NCBI GenBank assembly: GCA_011957885.1
Contig: BLMO01000113.1
Location: forward strand, 29,909 to 93,908
Direction: 5' to 3'
DNA from: Clostridiales bacterium
GTDB lineage: Bacteria; Bacillota; Clostridia; Oscillospirales; CAG-272
DNA length: 64,000 nt
The number at the start of each line of letters is the position of its first letter. Position 1 is the first letter of the stretch. Under the pieces are notes generated by a model that worked only from the letters and a program-made list of their open reading frames with translations, ran no database searches and was not told where the DNA came from. Both the position numbers and the translations under genes were made by a program. This document shows positions 49,201-56,934 of this stretch, piece by piece.

Positions 49201-51133
49201 AGAGGTGACGTTGGAGCTTGACGTTTGCGATGCCCGGGGCAACGGCGTGGCGGCAGAGATCTCCATAAGCGTGGTGAATGAAGCGGTGCTTGCGCTGAGA
49301 GAAAATGATGTTGGAATCTTTGAAAATATTTTTAAACGCATCGAATACAAGAAATATTTCTTCTCAACCTATCAGGATCGTACATTGTCCAGAGAGCAGG
49401 GCGGCTGGGGAGATGGAGGTGCAGATTCCTTTCGCAGTAATTTCGGCGATACAGTATACTTCAAAGCGGTGACTACCGATGAAAACGGTCATGCTGCAGT
49501 GACCTTTAAATTGCCGGATACGGTTACCTCTTATCGGGTGACAACACAGGCTGTGAGCCATGGCGTAAAAGTTGGTGCCGACATCTCGTCCGTTTGTGTG
49601 CAGCAGGACTATTTCATCCAGCATACTGAGCCGAGGAATGTAAAGACAACAGACGATTTGGTGGTGGGCGTGTGCGCCATTGGTGGAGAAGGCGTTTCAA
49701 ACTTCACCTTTACAATCAAGGAAATAGGCGCAGAGGTGACGACTTCCGCGGCAGACTCACACATGGCATACGCCAATTTTGGCAAACTGCCGTTGGGAAC
49801 CTACACAGTACAAATCCGTGCAGAAAACGGAGAAAAGCAGGATGGTGTGGAATACACAGTGGAGATTATTTCCACAGCATTGACCGTTCAAACCAAAACA
49901 AAAATGAAAGTGGAAGACGGAGAGACGATTTATCCTGTAAAAAATCCTGTGGTTATTGAATTTTGCAACTCGGATATGACCCGGTATCAGGGCTATCTGG
50001 ATTATTTAATGAGCGAGTGGAACGCACGTTTAGATACACAGATTGCCAGTCGGGAAGCGCTTCTTCTGCAAAATCAGTACCGGGACGAACATAATTATGT
50101 TCCTTATTACGATTTGGATGACTATTTTGTACATGAGGAGTTCGGCAATGCATATTTGCTTTCTCCTCTGCCGTCGGCGGAATCGAATGTGGTATTTACA
50201 GCTTTGGCAGTGTATTATACCGAAATCGAAGGAAGGGGAACCGGCGGGTGGGAATATACCGCCGCACGCGGAGCGGATCCTTATGAAACAGCGTTGCTTC
50301 AGGCGGCCAATCGAAACGCAGTTCTGGTAGATTTGCAATATCTTGTGTCCCGCGCCGAAACAGACCGGGAAAAGCTTCTGATTTCCTTAGCGTATGCATT
50401 CTTAGGAGATTATGGAAACGCTGCTGCAAACTATGTGCAAACAGAAGATGCGGATGCTATGAGCTTGCAGGCGGCGGCAGCAACCTTTATTGATCGGGAA
50501 AATGCTGCAGCGCTGCTGGATGCACAAATTGCTGCTAATCCGTCTGATTTGTATCTCCGATTTGCTGTGCTCTCCTATCTGAAAAATAATACGGAGCTGC
50601 TGGGCACAGAAGAAAGCGTTACGGTTTCCGGAGAGAATCTGCAGGAGACAGTAACGGTAAACGGATTAGAGGTTAAACGAATCATAGTCAATGCGGACGA
50701 TTTGTCCGGCATCACATTTACATCTTCCAGCGAAAACATGGATGTGACCTATTATTACGATACTTCTGTTGACAAGCTGAACGGAGATACTGTGCAGCAG
50801 TCGATCACAGCATCGCTTTCGGGAGATTTGCACATGAACGGTCAGGTTTTTCTGGAAATTGATCTTTCCGGTATTCCAAAGGAAGCCGGATACGGGTATT
50901 TCACAGTAGCGCTTCCCAATAATTTGCGCATGACGTCCGTAAGATACACAAGGGAATATTCTGTTGTCAGCAAGCTGGATCATCTGGTAATCTATCTTGG
51001 AAAAGACAGACCGGCAAAAATCAGCATTCCCCTTAGCGTTACTTGTGAAGGGTCATATGAATTTGAACCTGTTGTATACCAGTTGGATGAAACGTATTAT
51101 ATTTCACCTTCCTTCACCTATCAGGTACAGTAA
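46283..51133 (+). CDS. membrane-anchored alpha-2-macroglobulin-like protein with anti-sigma-like N terminus
   Basis: 1616 residues. Residues 1-32 are cytoplasmic (KKKDMDRMISLIGDEKLTAS, KRKIPWK) and 33-53 form one membrane span, the layout of clostridial anti-sigma partners. Outside are a Big_5-like domain (about 165-255: SYPRDGALAVSPESV-type with WRFTPDQPLEKGTRY), an MG2 domain near 469 (IYTDRPLYHETDLIQIWGYV), an MG3/MG4-like series, a bait-region-like stretch, and the A2M domain near 1059-1095 (TTDENGHAAVTFKLPDTVTS, YRVTTQAVSHG). The thioester motif CGEQ is absent and the alpha-toroid region is shortened. There is no lipobox, unlike many bacterial macroglobulins. It follows the sigma gene by 75 bp with AAGGTAAGG as ribosome site. 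Bacterial macroglobulins are thought to trap host proteases. Confidence 0.85.
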   Translation: MKKKDMDRMISLIGDEKLTASEAAGKRKIPWKQMTAVAACAVVLLSSAFVYAKLRTSKPEKPGNPVIEMPSDSPAELRILSTSATTYYSSSLIANDTGFMIQTENGSKEKLEESIYLEPPVDYTIEKIDENAFLLKPEESFPDNTVIHLAQIKNEKVTDSWAYQTKNDLTVSETYPRDGALAVSPESVLEIVLSYGDVENFDDYVSITPEISGSWAHIGKTWRFTPDQPLEKGTRYTASIREGYHNDSVTNTVPSSFSFNVFDNDEENTAYEIDLYKPVHITRDEIYTFRPGEAVSIPFHPVKDRHAQISHISMEQLHSAKDFIAKLLDENAQVESTSLGDLSFTWQNLSLQGNAEDTVVFDDTLPEGYYIARIYDMADRERSIVFLQVNSISAYALETREEALIWAAKDGVLAEGLSVAYDEKTTETDESGIARFALCDGKEIRHATVGAENPLVIGFSSFEGEFLNGYIYTDRPLYHETDLIQIWGYVPPEMLREENAKFTLTLGDWRDVEEEIPVKLDEFGCFTATYQLSDHKEDTLSIYLRRDGEYVSWRGVDIKDYSGQYYSYEFLLDKNYIRNGETLEFDVKVTHLSGMPASGKRVYADDLTAVTDENGIAHFSMLVQETMNESFSGFQPFTRMGIQIRNGEGTEYNNHIDYADVYVFYSDIILKDEIEDSQYTISAYKLNLDSDISVLEPTGGGPYLDSDSVIALLGTPIDQAKITVRMIERKYERYARGYRYNEYTKESEPVYYQESDPVETVVREWTLIGENGFATIDLNDISMKQPEDFIRYVYEMQLFIEDSSGSQSGKRIIRNTGYKSAVSHDGIEKNYNPGFIKHDLPYWGNREYSVDTPYICYGYEFSVDNNDDAYARRYSSGETVSVALYDKYHEQVLDGLVLRALLQNDVVSAEVVDPDTLSFTYPENLVPNAYLAGAYFKDGVFHRIPAELLLYNAKENALDVTVAADKETYAPGEEVTLELDVCDARGNGVAAEISISVVNEAVLALRENDVGIFENIFKRIEYKKYFFSTYQDRTLSREQGGWGDGGADSFRSNFGDTVYFKAVTTDENGHAAVTFKLPDTVTSYRVTTQAVSHGVKVGADISSVCVQQDYFIQHTEPRNVKTTDDLVVGVCAIGGEGVSNFTFTIKEIGAEVTTSAADSHMAYANFGKLPLGTYTVQIRAENGEKQDGVEYTVEIISTALTVQTKTKMKVEDGETIYPVKNPVVIEFCNSDMTRYQGYLDYLMSEWNARLDTQIASREALLLQNQYRDEHNYVPYYDLDDYFVHEEFGNAYLLSPLPSAESNVVFTALAVYYTEIEGRGTGGWEYTAARGADPYETALLQAANRNAVLVDLQYLVSRAETDREKLLISLAYAFLGDYGNAAANYVQTEDADAMSLQAAAATFIDRENAAALLDAQIAANPSDLYLRFAVLSYLKNNTELLGTEESVTVSGENLQETVTVNGLEVKRIIVNADDLSGITFTSSSENMDVTYYYDTSVDKLNGDTVQQSITASLSGDLHMNGQVFLEIDLSGIPKEAGYGYFTVALPNNLRMTSVRYTREYSVVSKLDHLVIYLGKDRPAKISIPLSVTCEGSYEFEPVVYQLDETYYISPSFTYQVQ

Positions 51134-51167
51134 GCAGATCGGTAATCCCGCGCTGCACATAAAAAAG

Positions 51168-51216
51168 AAATGCCCCCTTGTGTAAAGGGGGCATTCCGCG
51201 TTAGCGGGTGGGGATG
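51168..51216. repeat. dispersed repeat, single half (copy D)
   Basis: One arm only: TGCCCCCTTGTGTAAAGGGG (paired with itself) followed by the inner hairpin CCGCGTTAGCGG and GTGGGGATG. It lies 34 bp after the macroglobulin gene and its hairpin may act as that gene's terminator. Confidence 0.7.
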
Positions 51217-51258
51217 TAATACTTTCATTTTACAAAAAGAAGAAATTATCTATTGCTG

Positions 51259-51287
51259 TTGCAATATATCCGGAATTATGGTACAAT
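51259..51287 (+). promoter_or_regulatory. sigma-A promoter of the NfnAB-type operon
   Basis: TTGCAA, 17-bp spacer, TACAAT. The leader is about 80 bases. Confidence 0.65.
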
Positions 51288-51372
51288 ATTAAGGAATGAA
51301 TGCAGGAAATATACTGCAGTCTGTCATATCTTGTAAAATGATTTTCCCTTTGCGGATGCGAAAGGAACCGAT

Positions 51373-52215
51373 ATGTATAAAATAGTTTATAAAAAGAATT
51401 TGAACTCTGCTGTCACAATGATGGATATCCAGGCACCTTTGGTTGCAAGAAAAGCCCAACCGGGGCAGTTTATCATTTTGCGTGTGGATGAGAATGGGGA
51501 ACGTATCCCCTTGACAATTGCCGGATATGACCGTGATGGTGGCACTGTGCGGATTATCTTTCAGGTTGTGGGATCCACTACAGCAAAGCTGAATCAGAAA
51601 AGCGAAGGGGAATCCATTGCTGATTTTGTTGGCCCTTTGGGCACGCCTACACATACTGAAGGACTCAAAAAGGTTTGTATTGTCGGCGGCGGAGTGGGAT
51701 GTGCGATTGCACTTCCGGTAGCACAGAAGCTTCACGCTTTGGGTTGTGAAGTGCATGCAATTATCGGGTTCCGGAATAAGGATCTCTTGATTTTGGAGGA
51801 GGAATTCCGAGCGGCTTCCGATCGACTTACAATAATGACAGACGATGGATCCTATGGAAAGCAAGGCGTTGTAACAGTCCCGCTGAAAGAAGCAATTGAA
51901 GCGGGAGAAAATTATGATCAGGTCATCGCCATCGGTCCGCTGATTATGATGAAATTTGTTGTGGCTACTACCAAGCCGTTCAATGTGAAAACCATTGTGT
52001 CTATGAATCCGATTATGATTGACGGTACTGGTATGTGCGGCGGTTGCCGTCTTACAGTCGGTGGTGAAACAAAATTTGCCTGTGTAGATGGACCGGATTT
52101 TGATGGATTTGCCGTGGATTTTGATGAAGCGATGCAGCGCGGTGCAATCTATCGGGATTTTGAAAAGCACGCGTATGAAAAAACATGTAATTTATTTTCA
52201 AAGGAGGTTGAGTAA
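51373..52215 (+). CDS. nfnA: ferredoxin:NADP oxidoreductase / sulfide dehydrogenase small flavoprotein subunit
   Basis: 280 residues. The ferredoxin-reductase-like fold starts with a beta-barrel FAD part (ARKAQPGQFIILRVDENGER, IPLTIAGYDRDGGTVRI), then the NAD-binding part (VCIVGGGVGCAIALPVA) and a C-terminal [2Fe-2S] site (DGTGMCGGCRLTVGG, TKFACVDGPDFDG). Together with the next gene it forms either the electron-bifurcating transhydrogenase NfnAB (NADH-dependent ferredoxin:NADP oxidoreductase) or the related SudAB; the two cannot be told apart from sequence alone. The large subunit starts one base after its stop codon. Confidence 0.88.
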   Translation: MYKIVYKKNLNSAVTMMDIQAPLVARKAQPGQFIILRVDENGERIPLTIAGYDRDGGTVRIIFQVVGSTTAKLNQKSEGESIADFVGPLGTPTHTEGLKKVCIVGGGVGCAIALPVAQKLHALGCEVHAIIGFRNKDLLILEEEFRAASDRLTIMTDDGSYGKQGVVTVPLKEAIEAGENYDQVIAIGPLIMMKFVVATTKPFNVKTIVSMNPIMIDGTGMCGGCRLTVGGETKFACVDGPDFDGFAVDFDEAMQRGAIYRDFEKHAYEKTCNLFSKEVE

Positions 52216-52216
52216 T

Positions 52217-53644
52217 TTGGCAGCCAATATGAATCCGAAAAAAAATCCGATGCCGTCTCAGCCGCCTGAGGTTCGTGCGCATAACTTCCAGGAGGTAGCT
52301 GCCGGATATACAAAAGACACTGCCATGGACGAGGCAATGCGCTGCCTAGGATGTAAGAATATGCCCTGCGTGTCTGGCTGTCCGGTAAATATACATATTC
52401 CCGCATTTATAGCTAAGATTAAAGAAGGGAAATTTGAAGAAGCCTATCAGATTATTGCACAGTCGTCCAGCTTGCCTGCCGTTTGCGGGCGGGTCTGCCC
52501 CCAGGAAAACCAGTGTGAGAAGCATTGTGTGCGCGGTATCAAAGGGGAACCTGTGGGAATCGGTCGTCTGGAACGGTTTGTAGCAGATTGGCATAATACG
52601 TATGTACAGGATCCGCCGATACGCCCCGAGTGGAACGGATATAAAGTGGCAGTTATCGGCGCCGGTCCCGCAGGACTTGCCTGTGCAGGGGATCTTGCAA
52701 AAAAAGGATACCAGGTTACTGTTTTTGAAGCGCTTCATATGCCCGGCGGCGTTTTGGTATACGGAATTCCGGAATTTCGCCTGCCTAAATCTATTGTGCG
52801 CAGAGAAGTAGATACATTGCGTGCTTTGGGTGTGGATATTCAAACCAATGTTGTAGTGGGAAAAACGATTACGACGGATGAACTTCTGCATGAAATGGGA
52901 TTTGACGCGGTGTTTATCGGAAGCGGTGCGGGTTTGCCCCGGTTTATGGGAATTCCCGGTGAATTCCTGAAGGGTGTGTATTCTGCCAACGAATATCTCA
53001 CGCGCAGCAATCTGATGCGGGCATATCAGGACAATTCCGACACACCTATTATACGTGCAAAACGCGTTGCCGTTGTGGGTGGCGGAAATGTTGCAATGGA
53101 TGCTGCACGGACTGCACTGCGCCTCGGTGCAGAAAAAGTATATATTGTATATCGCCGGTCCATGGAGGAGCTTCCCGCACGCCGGGAAGAGGTGGAACAT
53201 GCCATGGAAGAGGGCATTGAAATGATGCTTCTCACAAATCCTACAGAAATTTTAGGCTATAACAATCCCGAAGACAAGCGGGATCCCAAAAACGGATTTG
53301 TTACAGGGCTGCGATGCGTGAAAATGGAGCTGGGTGAGCCGGATGAGCGGGGTAGACGCGCTCCTGTAGAAATTCCTGGCTCGGAAATTACTGTAGATGT
53401 GGACGCAGTCATTATGGCAATCGGCACATCACCCAATCCCTTGATTAAGAATACAACTAAGGGATTAGAAGTAAATGCCCGCGGCGGCATTGTTGTCACA
53501 GAAGAAACCGGTGCTACTTCTATGGAAAGGGTATACGCCGGCGGCGATGCTGTGACCGGCGCTGCTACTGTAATTTTAGCAATGGGAGCGGGAAAAACAG
53601 CAGCGTTCGCCATTGATGCATACTTGCAGAAGCGGGAAAAATAA
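52217..53644 (+). CDS. nfnB: NfnB/GltD-like NADPH-dependent flavoprotein subunit
   Basis: 475 residues from a TTG at 52217 placed nine bases after AAGGAGG; the first in-frame ATG (52229) is too far from it. The N-terminal helical part binds two [4Fe-4S] clusters (CLGCKNMPCVSGCPVNIHIP, CGRVCPQENQCEKHCVRG). The FAD site is AVIGAGPAGLACAGDLAKKG and the NADP site AVVGGGNVAMDAARTALRLG with YIVYRRSMEELPARREE. This is the glutamate-synthase-small-subunit fold; beside NfnA it is best read as the bifurcating partner rather than true GltD, since no gltB large subunit is present. Confidence 0.88.
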   Translation: MAANMNPKKNPMPSQPPEVRAHNFQEVAAGYTKDTAMDEAMRCLGCKNMPCVSGCPVNIHIPAFIAKIKEGKFEEAYQIIAQSSSLPAVCGRVCPQENQCEKHCVRGIKGEPVGIGRLERFVADWHNTYVQDPPIRPEWNGYKVAVIGAGPAGLACAGDLAKKGYQVTVFEALHMPGGVLVYGIPEFRLPKSIVRREVDTLRALGVDIQTNVVVGKTITTDELLHEMGFDAVFIGSGAGLPRFMGIPGEFLKGVYSANEYLTRSNLMRAYQDNSDTPIIRAKRVAVVGGGNVAMDAARTALRLGAEKVYIVYRRSMEELPARREEVEHAMEEGIEMMLLTNPTEILGYNNPEDKRDPKNGFVTGLRCVKMELGEPDERGRRAPVEIPGSEITVDVDAVIMAIGTSPNPLIKNTTKGLEVNARGGIVVTEETGATSMERVYAGGDAVTGAATVILAMGAGKTAAFAIDAYLQKREK

Positions 53645-53662
53645 TATAAAGGAAGCAAAACT

Positions 53663-54961
53663 TTGGAATCAGAAGTATTTTCTGCCGATGTGTCGGAGAT
53701 GAACACACTTGGAAACGGCATTTTCAAGCAGGACGGGTGTGTAATATTTTGTATCGGTGCTGTGGACGGGGATCGGATTCACGCCCGTATTACAAGCAGC
53801 CGAAAAAACTATAAACTTGCAGAAATGGTGTCCTGCGATGTGGCATCTTCACATCGGTGCGAGCCGAGCTGTCCTGTTTTTGATTCGTGCGGCGGCTGTA
53901 CCTTACAGCATATTACCTATGCTCACGAGATACAAATCAAAAAGGCTTCTGTTGAAGCGGCGCTGCGCCGTGCGGGACTGGGAAAAATCTCTGTAGAGGA
54001 AATTCTGACGGCAGATCCGGTGCGGTATCGCAATAAAGCTGTCTACCATTTTTCTGGGAACGGAAAAATTTCCTTTTTGCAGGAGTCCTCCGATCAGTAT
54101 GTTCCGGTGACAGACTGTCAGCTGTGCCCTCCGCTTTTCTCGGAAATTGCAAAGACTGCGGAGTCCTTTTTCAAAGACAAAAAAACCAATCCTGCGTATC
54201 TTTATATACGCGGAAATCGGGATTTGACCCAGTTGTGTGTTGTGATTGGTAAGGGGGAAAATGCGGACAGAGCAGAATTAGAAGCATTTGCCGACAGCAT
54301 CCGGAAGAGCCGTCCGCAGGTAGTGGGTGTTCTTACAGGACGCGGCAAACATCCTGAAGAAAATGGATCAGATTTGCAGATCTTAAAAGGGCGCGATTTT
54401 ATTGAGGAGTCATTTCTCGGACTCTCTCTGAAGATTACTGCATCTTCCTTTTTTCAGGTGAATACAGCCGCTGCTGAACTTCTGTGTAAAAAAACGGTGG
54501 AGTTTATCAATCCCGGTCCGAATGAGTATGGCGTGGATCTTTATTGCGGTACGGGAATTTTCGGGATGGCAATCGCAAAGCTGCATTCAGACGTGTTTGT
54601 TACAGGTGTGGAAATAAACCAAAATGCAGTTGCCGATGCAAAAGAAAACGCTGCAGCAAACGGGCTTTCCAATGTAGGATTTTTCTGTGGAGACAGTGCG
54701 GATTTTGCAAAAAATACATACGGTTCTATTGATTTTGCATTGATTGATCCCCCAAGAGCGGGATGTTCGGATAAAATGGTGCAGGCGCTTTGCAAGCTGA
54801 AACCGAAAAAAATCGTGTATGTGTCTTGTGATCCGGGAACCCTTGGCAGGGATCTCAAAAAATTATTGGATAAAGATTATAAACTAGAAAAGGTTGCCGC
54901 GTGCGATATGTTTCCCCGTACCAAACATGTGGAGGCGGTGGCGCTGCTTACGAAAGTGTGA
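53663..54961 (+). CDS. rlmD: 23S rRNA (uracil-C5)-methyltransferase, RlmD/RumA type
   Basis: 432 residues from a TTG after AAAGGAAG; no ATG is near. A TRAM-like N-terminal domain is followed by a [4Fe-4S] site (CEPSCPVFDSCGGCTLQHIT). The SAM fold holds VDLYCGTGIFGMAIAKL and the catalytic region IDPPRAGCSDKMVQALCKL, with VYVSCDPGTLGRDLKKLLD and FPRTKHVEAVALL at the end. It makes m5U in 23S rRNA; which of the known sites it modifies is not determinable, so the gene symbol is provisional. Confidence 0.88.
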   Translation: MESEVFSADVSEMNTLGNGIFKQDGCVIFCIGAVDGDRIHARITSSRKNYKLAEMVSCDVASSHRCEPSCPVFDSCGGCTLQHITYAHEIQIKKASVEAALRRAGLGKISVEEILTADPVRYRNKAVYHFSGNGKISFLQESSDQYVPVTDCQLCPPLFSEIAKTAESFFKDKKTNPAYLYIRGNRDLTQLCVVIGKGENADRAELEAFADSIRKSRPQVVGVLTGRGKHPEENGSDLQILKGRDFIEESFLGLSLKITASSFFQVNTAAAELLCKKTVEFINPGPNEYGVDLYCGTGIFGMAIAKLHSDVFVTGVEINQNAVADAKENAAANGLSNVGFFCGDSADFAKNTYGSIDFALIDPPRAGCSDKMVQALCKLKPKKIVYVSCDPGTLGRDLKKLLDKDYKLEKVAACDMFPRTKHVEAVALLTKV

Positions 54962-55000
54962 TTTGGCGCTACAAATCGCAACTTGAAAAGGCGGTATGTC

Positions 55001-55498
55001 ATGAAAAAACGGCTTGTCATTATTTTAGCAGCATTTGCTGCGGTGATTACTGTGTGTTTGGCATTCTTCATTTTATACAAGCCCTCTTATTATCGTTTAT
55101 ATGCAGATGATCGAATAAAAGGAGAGATCACTGTCAGTATTGACGGACAAAGCGCGCAGTTTGATGAGGAACGTACCCGAAAATATTTCAATTATGAGGG
55201 CGATTTTTTCACAGAGGATTATACGGCGACAATATCCTTGAAGGCAGGGGATTACGGACCGTATGATTTTTCGGTTTATGTAGTTGGGCTGGATCAGCCG
55301 CTGCAACTTTCTGTTTGGCAGCTCAACTGGTGGAATGTGAAAACTTTTCGGTTGGATGTTTCTATGGATATCGCTAAAAGAATAGCTCATATTACGTGTT
55401 TTACTACTAATATCAGTGAAGATGAACATGTCTATGAAGAGGAACGCACATGGGATCTGGAACTGACTAACGAGGGAATGACTATCGTTTTCGACTGA
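55001..55498 (+). CDS. small membrane-anchored protein of unknown function
   Basis: 165 residues from the ATG at 55001 (AAAAGGCGG six bases upstream). One membrane span or signal anchor at residues 3-27 (KKRLVIILAAFAAVITVCLA) precedes an extracellular strand-rich domain of about 135 residues (KGEITVSIDGQSAQFDEERT, TATISLKAGDYGPYDFSVYV, WDLELTNEGMTIVFD). I do not recognise the family. It follows rlmD by 39 bp and ends at a strong terminator, so it belongs to the nfn-rlmD transcript. Confidence 0.6.
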   Translation: MKKRLVIILAAFAAVITVCLAFFILYKPSYYRLYADDRIKGEITVSIDGQSAQFDEERTRKYFNYEGDFFTEDYTATISLKAGDYGPYDFSVYVVGLDQPLQLSVWQLNWWNVKTFRLDVSMDIAKRIAHITCFTTNISEDEHVYEEERTWDLELTNEGMTIVFD

Positions 55499-55502
55499 AT
55501 AT

Positions 55503-55537
55503 GAAAAGCAGGGAATGCTATTAGCATTCCCTGCTTT
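55503..55537 (+). terminator. terminator of nfn-rlmD transcript
   Basis: A perfect 16-bp stem AAAAGCAGGGAATGCT / AGCATTCCCTGCTTTT with an ATT loop. Confidence 0.85.
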
Positions 55538-55544
55538 TAGATGG

Positions 55545-55688
55545 AGAGAAGGGGTTTCCCTTAGAAAAGTGAGGGTGAGAGATTGTCCTTGCTATCATTT
55601 TAGATAATCTATAAAACTGAAGTCCAAGCAGACAATCCCTCCGTCATGCCTATGGCATGACACCTCCCCTTGCACAGGGGAGGCTTTA
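55545..55688. repeat. dispersed repeat, copy E
   Basis: The right arm is well kept: GACAATCCCTCCGTCATGCC with the inner hairpin TCATGCCTATGGCATGA, then CACCTCCCCTTGCACAGGGG. The left arm is degenerate but keeps GGGTGAGAGATTGTC. The core shares CTATCATTTTA with the other copies. Further decayed arm-like bases run to about 55746. The interval 55499-55760 contains only this and a terminator. Confidence 0.7.
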
Positions 55689-55760
55689 TTTGTATATGTG
55701 CCTTCCACCATGCTTGTGGTATGCTCATTTCTTTTAGGGGGGCTTTGTGATTTACGAATC

Positions 55761-56141
55761 TTACATAATATTGCGAACGATTCCAAAAAGCAGCAATACA
55801 AAAATCATAATCCATATACACACATCGCTTGGAGTATCCTTTGTTCTGTTATAGCGAATGTAAAGGTAAGCCTTTCGAATGCATACCATGGCAGCGGGCG
55901 CAAGCAAGCACAATACCGCTCCGTTATAATGAAAAGCCGCGGCGAAATCCAACCGAAACAGGGAAAGAAACATGCGTGAAATACCGCATCCGGGACATTG
56001 CAGACCGGTGATCAGGTGGAATATGCATGGAATCCCTATGCCTGTGAAATATGTGAATAAAGCATACAACGCCCCGATCCCGAAAAGGATCAGGGCGATG
56101 CGAATTGCTTTGTTTCGGCGTCGGATCATTGCATTATTCAC
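55761..56141 (-). CDS. DUF2752 membrane protein
   Basis: 126 residues with membrane spans at about 14-36, 62-83 and 103-124. The family motif is GLQCPGCGISRMFLSLFRLD, with two cysteines in CPGCG and a following Arg. The function of DUF2752 is unknown. It overlaps the end of the zinc-ribbon gene by eight bases, which indicates coupled translation; the two commonly occur together. Confidence 0.85.
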   Translation of the reverse strand: MNNAMIRRRNKAIRIALILFGIGALYALFTYFTGIGIPCIFHLITGLQCPGCGISRMFLSLFRLDFAAAFHYNGAVLCLLAPAAMVCIRKAYLYIRYNRTKDTPSDVCIWIMIFVLLLFGIVRNIM

Positions 56142-56661
56142 CGAATTCTTCTGCGAGCTTGTTCAACTCACTCTGAATCAGCGCATATGCAACAATAGCA
56201 AGACCGACAATAGAAAGAATTAGATATACAATACCGGAATTGCTGTCACAGTCCATGCCGCGCATTTTCTTTGCAGCATTGATATTTTCACCGGCTTTGT
56301 ACATCCAGTACCACAGATAGATACTGCATGTCACAAGAGAGAGGAGAAAAACAACTGCCCCGGAAGGTCCGTTACTTTCAGAAACTTCATTTATGTCATT
56401 GACCATGGTAATAAACCAGTAAATACCATAGATACCGCATGTAACGATAGACAGAATAATGCAGGTTGCAATGTTTCTGGATTGAATCTTTACCGGTTTC
56501 GCTGAAGCGGGAGCAGCTGTCTCCGGAGTAAAGAAAGGGGTGTTATTAAAGGAACTGGTCCCCTCTGTGTTATTATTGCTTTCATTGGAAAGCTGTGTTC
56601 CGCATGCATTGCAGAAGTTCGCGCCTGGCTCGATAGGAGCACCGCAATTTGGACAATTCAT
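56134..56661 (-). CDS. zinc-ribbon plus DUF4234-like membrane protein
   Basis: 175 residues. A zinc ribbon lies at the N terminus (NCPNCGAPIEPGANFCNACG). A Ser/Asn/Thr-rich linker to about 60 leads to three or so membrane spans (TCIILSIVTCGIYGIYWFIT, VVFLLSLVTCSIYLWYWMYK, IVYLILSIVGLAIVAYALIQ) of the DUF4234 type. The combination is common in Firmicutes, and the function is unknown. The ribosome site AGAAAGGAT precedes the ATG and a consensus promoter lies upstream. Confidence 0.85.
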   Translation of the reverse strand: MNCPNCGAPIEPGANFCNACGTQLSNESNNNTEGTSSFNNTPFFTPETAAPASAKPVKIQSRNIATCIILSIVTCGIYGIYWFITMVNDINEVSESNGPSGAVVFLLSLVTCSIYLWYWMYKAGENINAAKKMRGMDCDSNSGIVYLILSIVGLAIVAYALIQSELNKLAEEFGE

Positions 56662-56716
56662 AATAAATCCTTTCTGAATTAAATTATTTTGTATGAAATA
56701 GTCATATTTCGTTTAT

Positions 56717-56745
56717 ATTTTATCACGACATTTATATGCTGTCAA
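56717..56745 (-). promoter_or_regulatory. promoter of zinc-ribbon/DUF2752 genes
   Basis: On the minus strand: perfect TTGACA, 17-bp spacer, TAAAAT. Confidence 0.8.
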
Positions 56746-56777
56746 TCCTAAAAATAGAATAAACAATAGAAAAGAAC

Positions 56778-56806
56778 TTGAAATAAAAAAACATTTATGG
56801 TAAAAT
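56778..56806 (+). promoter_or_regulatory. promoter of ABC exporter genes
   Basis: TTGAAA, 17-bp spacer, TAAAAT. The leader to the ATG at 56935 is about 120 bases. It is divergent from the promoter at 56717-56745. Confidence 0.75.
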
Positions 56807-56934
56807 TGTACATGAGACAATTTCATATCTATATACAATGAACAACATTTATCAGGATGCTGTCGATAAATGCTGTTCGTTTCTTATATTTTAGGAAATG
56901 CTTCGTCGAAAAATCAAATCAGGAGGAATTTTAC

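Noticed and set aside
52088-52216. Longer start for the NfnB-type gene
   Set aside because: It would overlap the NfnA-type gene by over 120 bases; a strong AAGGAGG points to the TTG at 52217.
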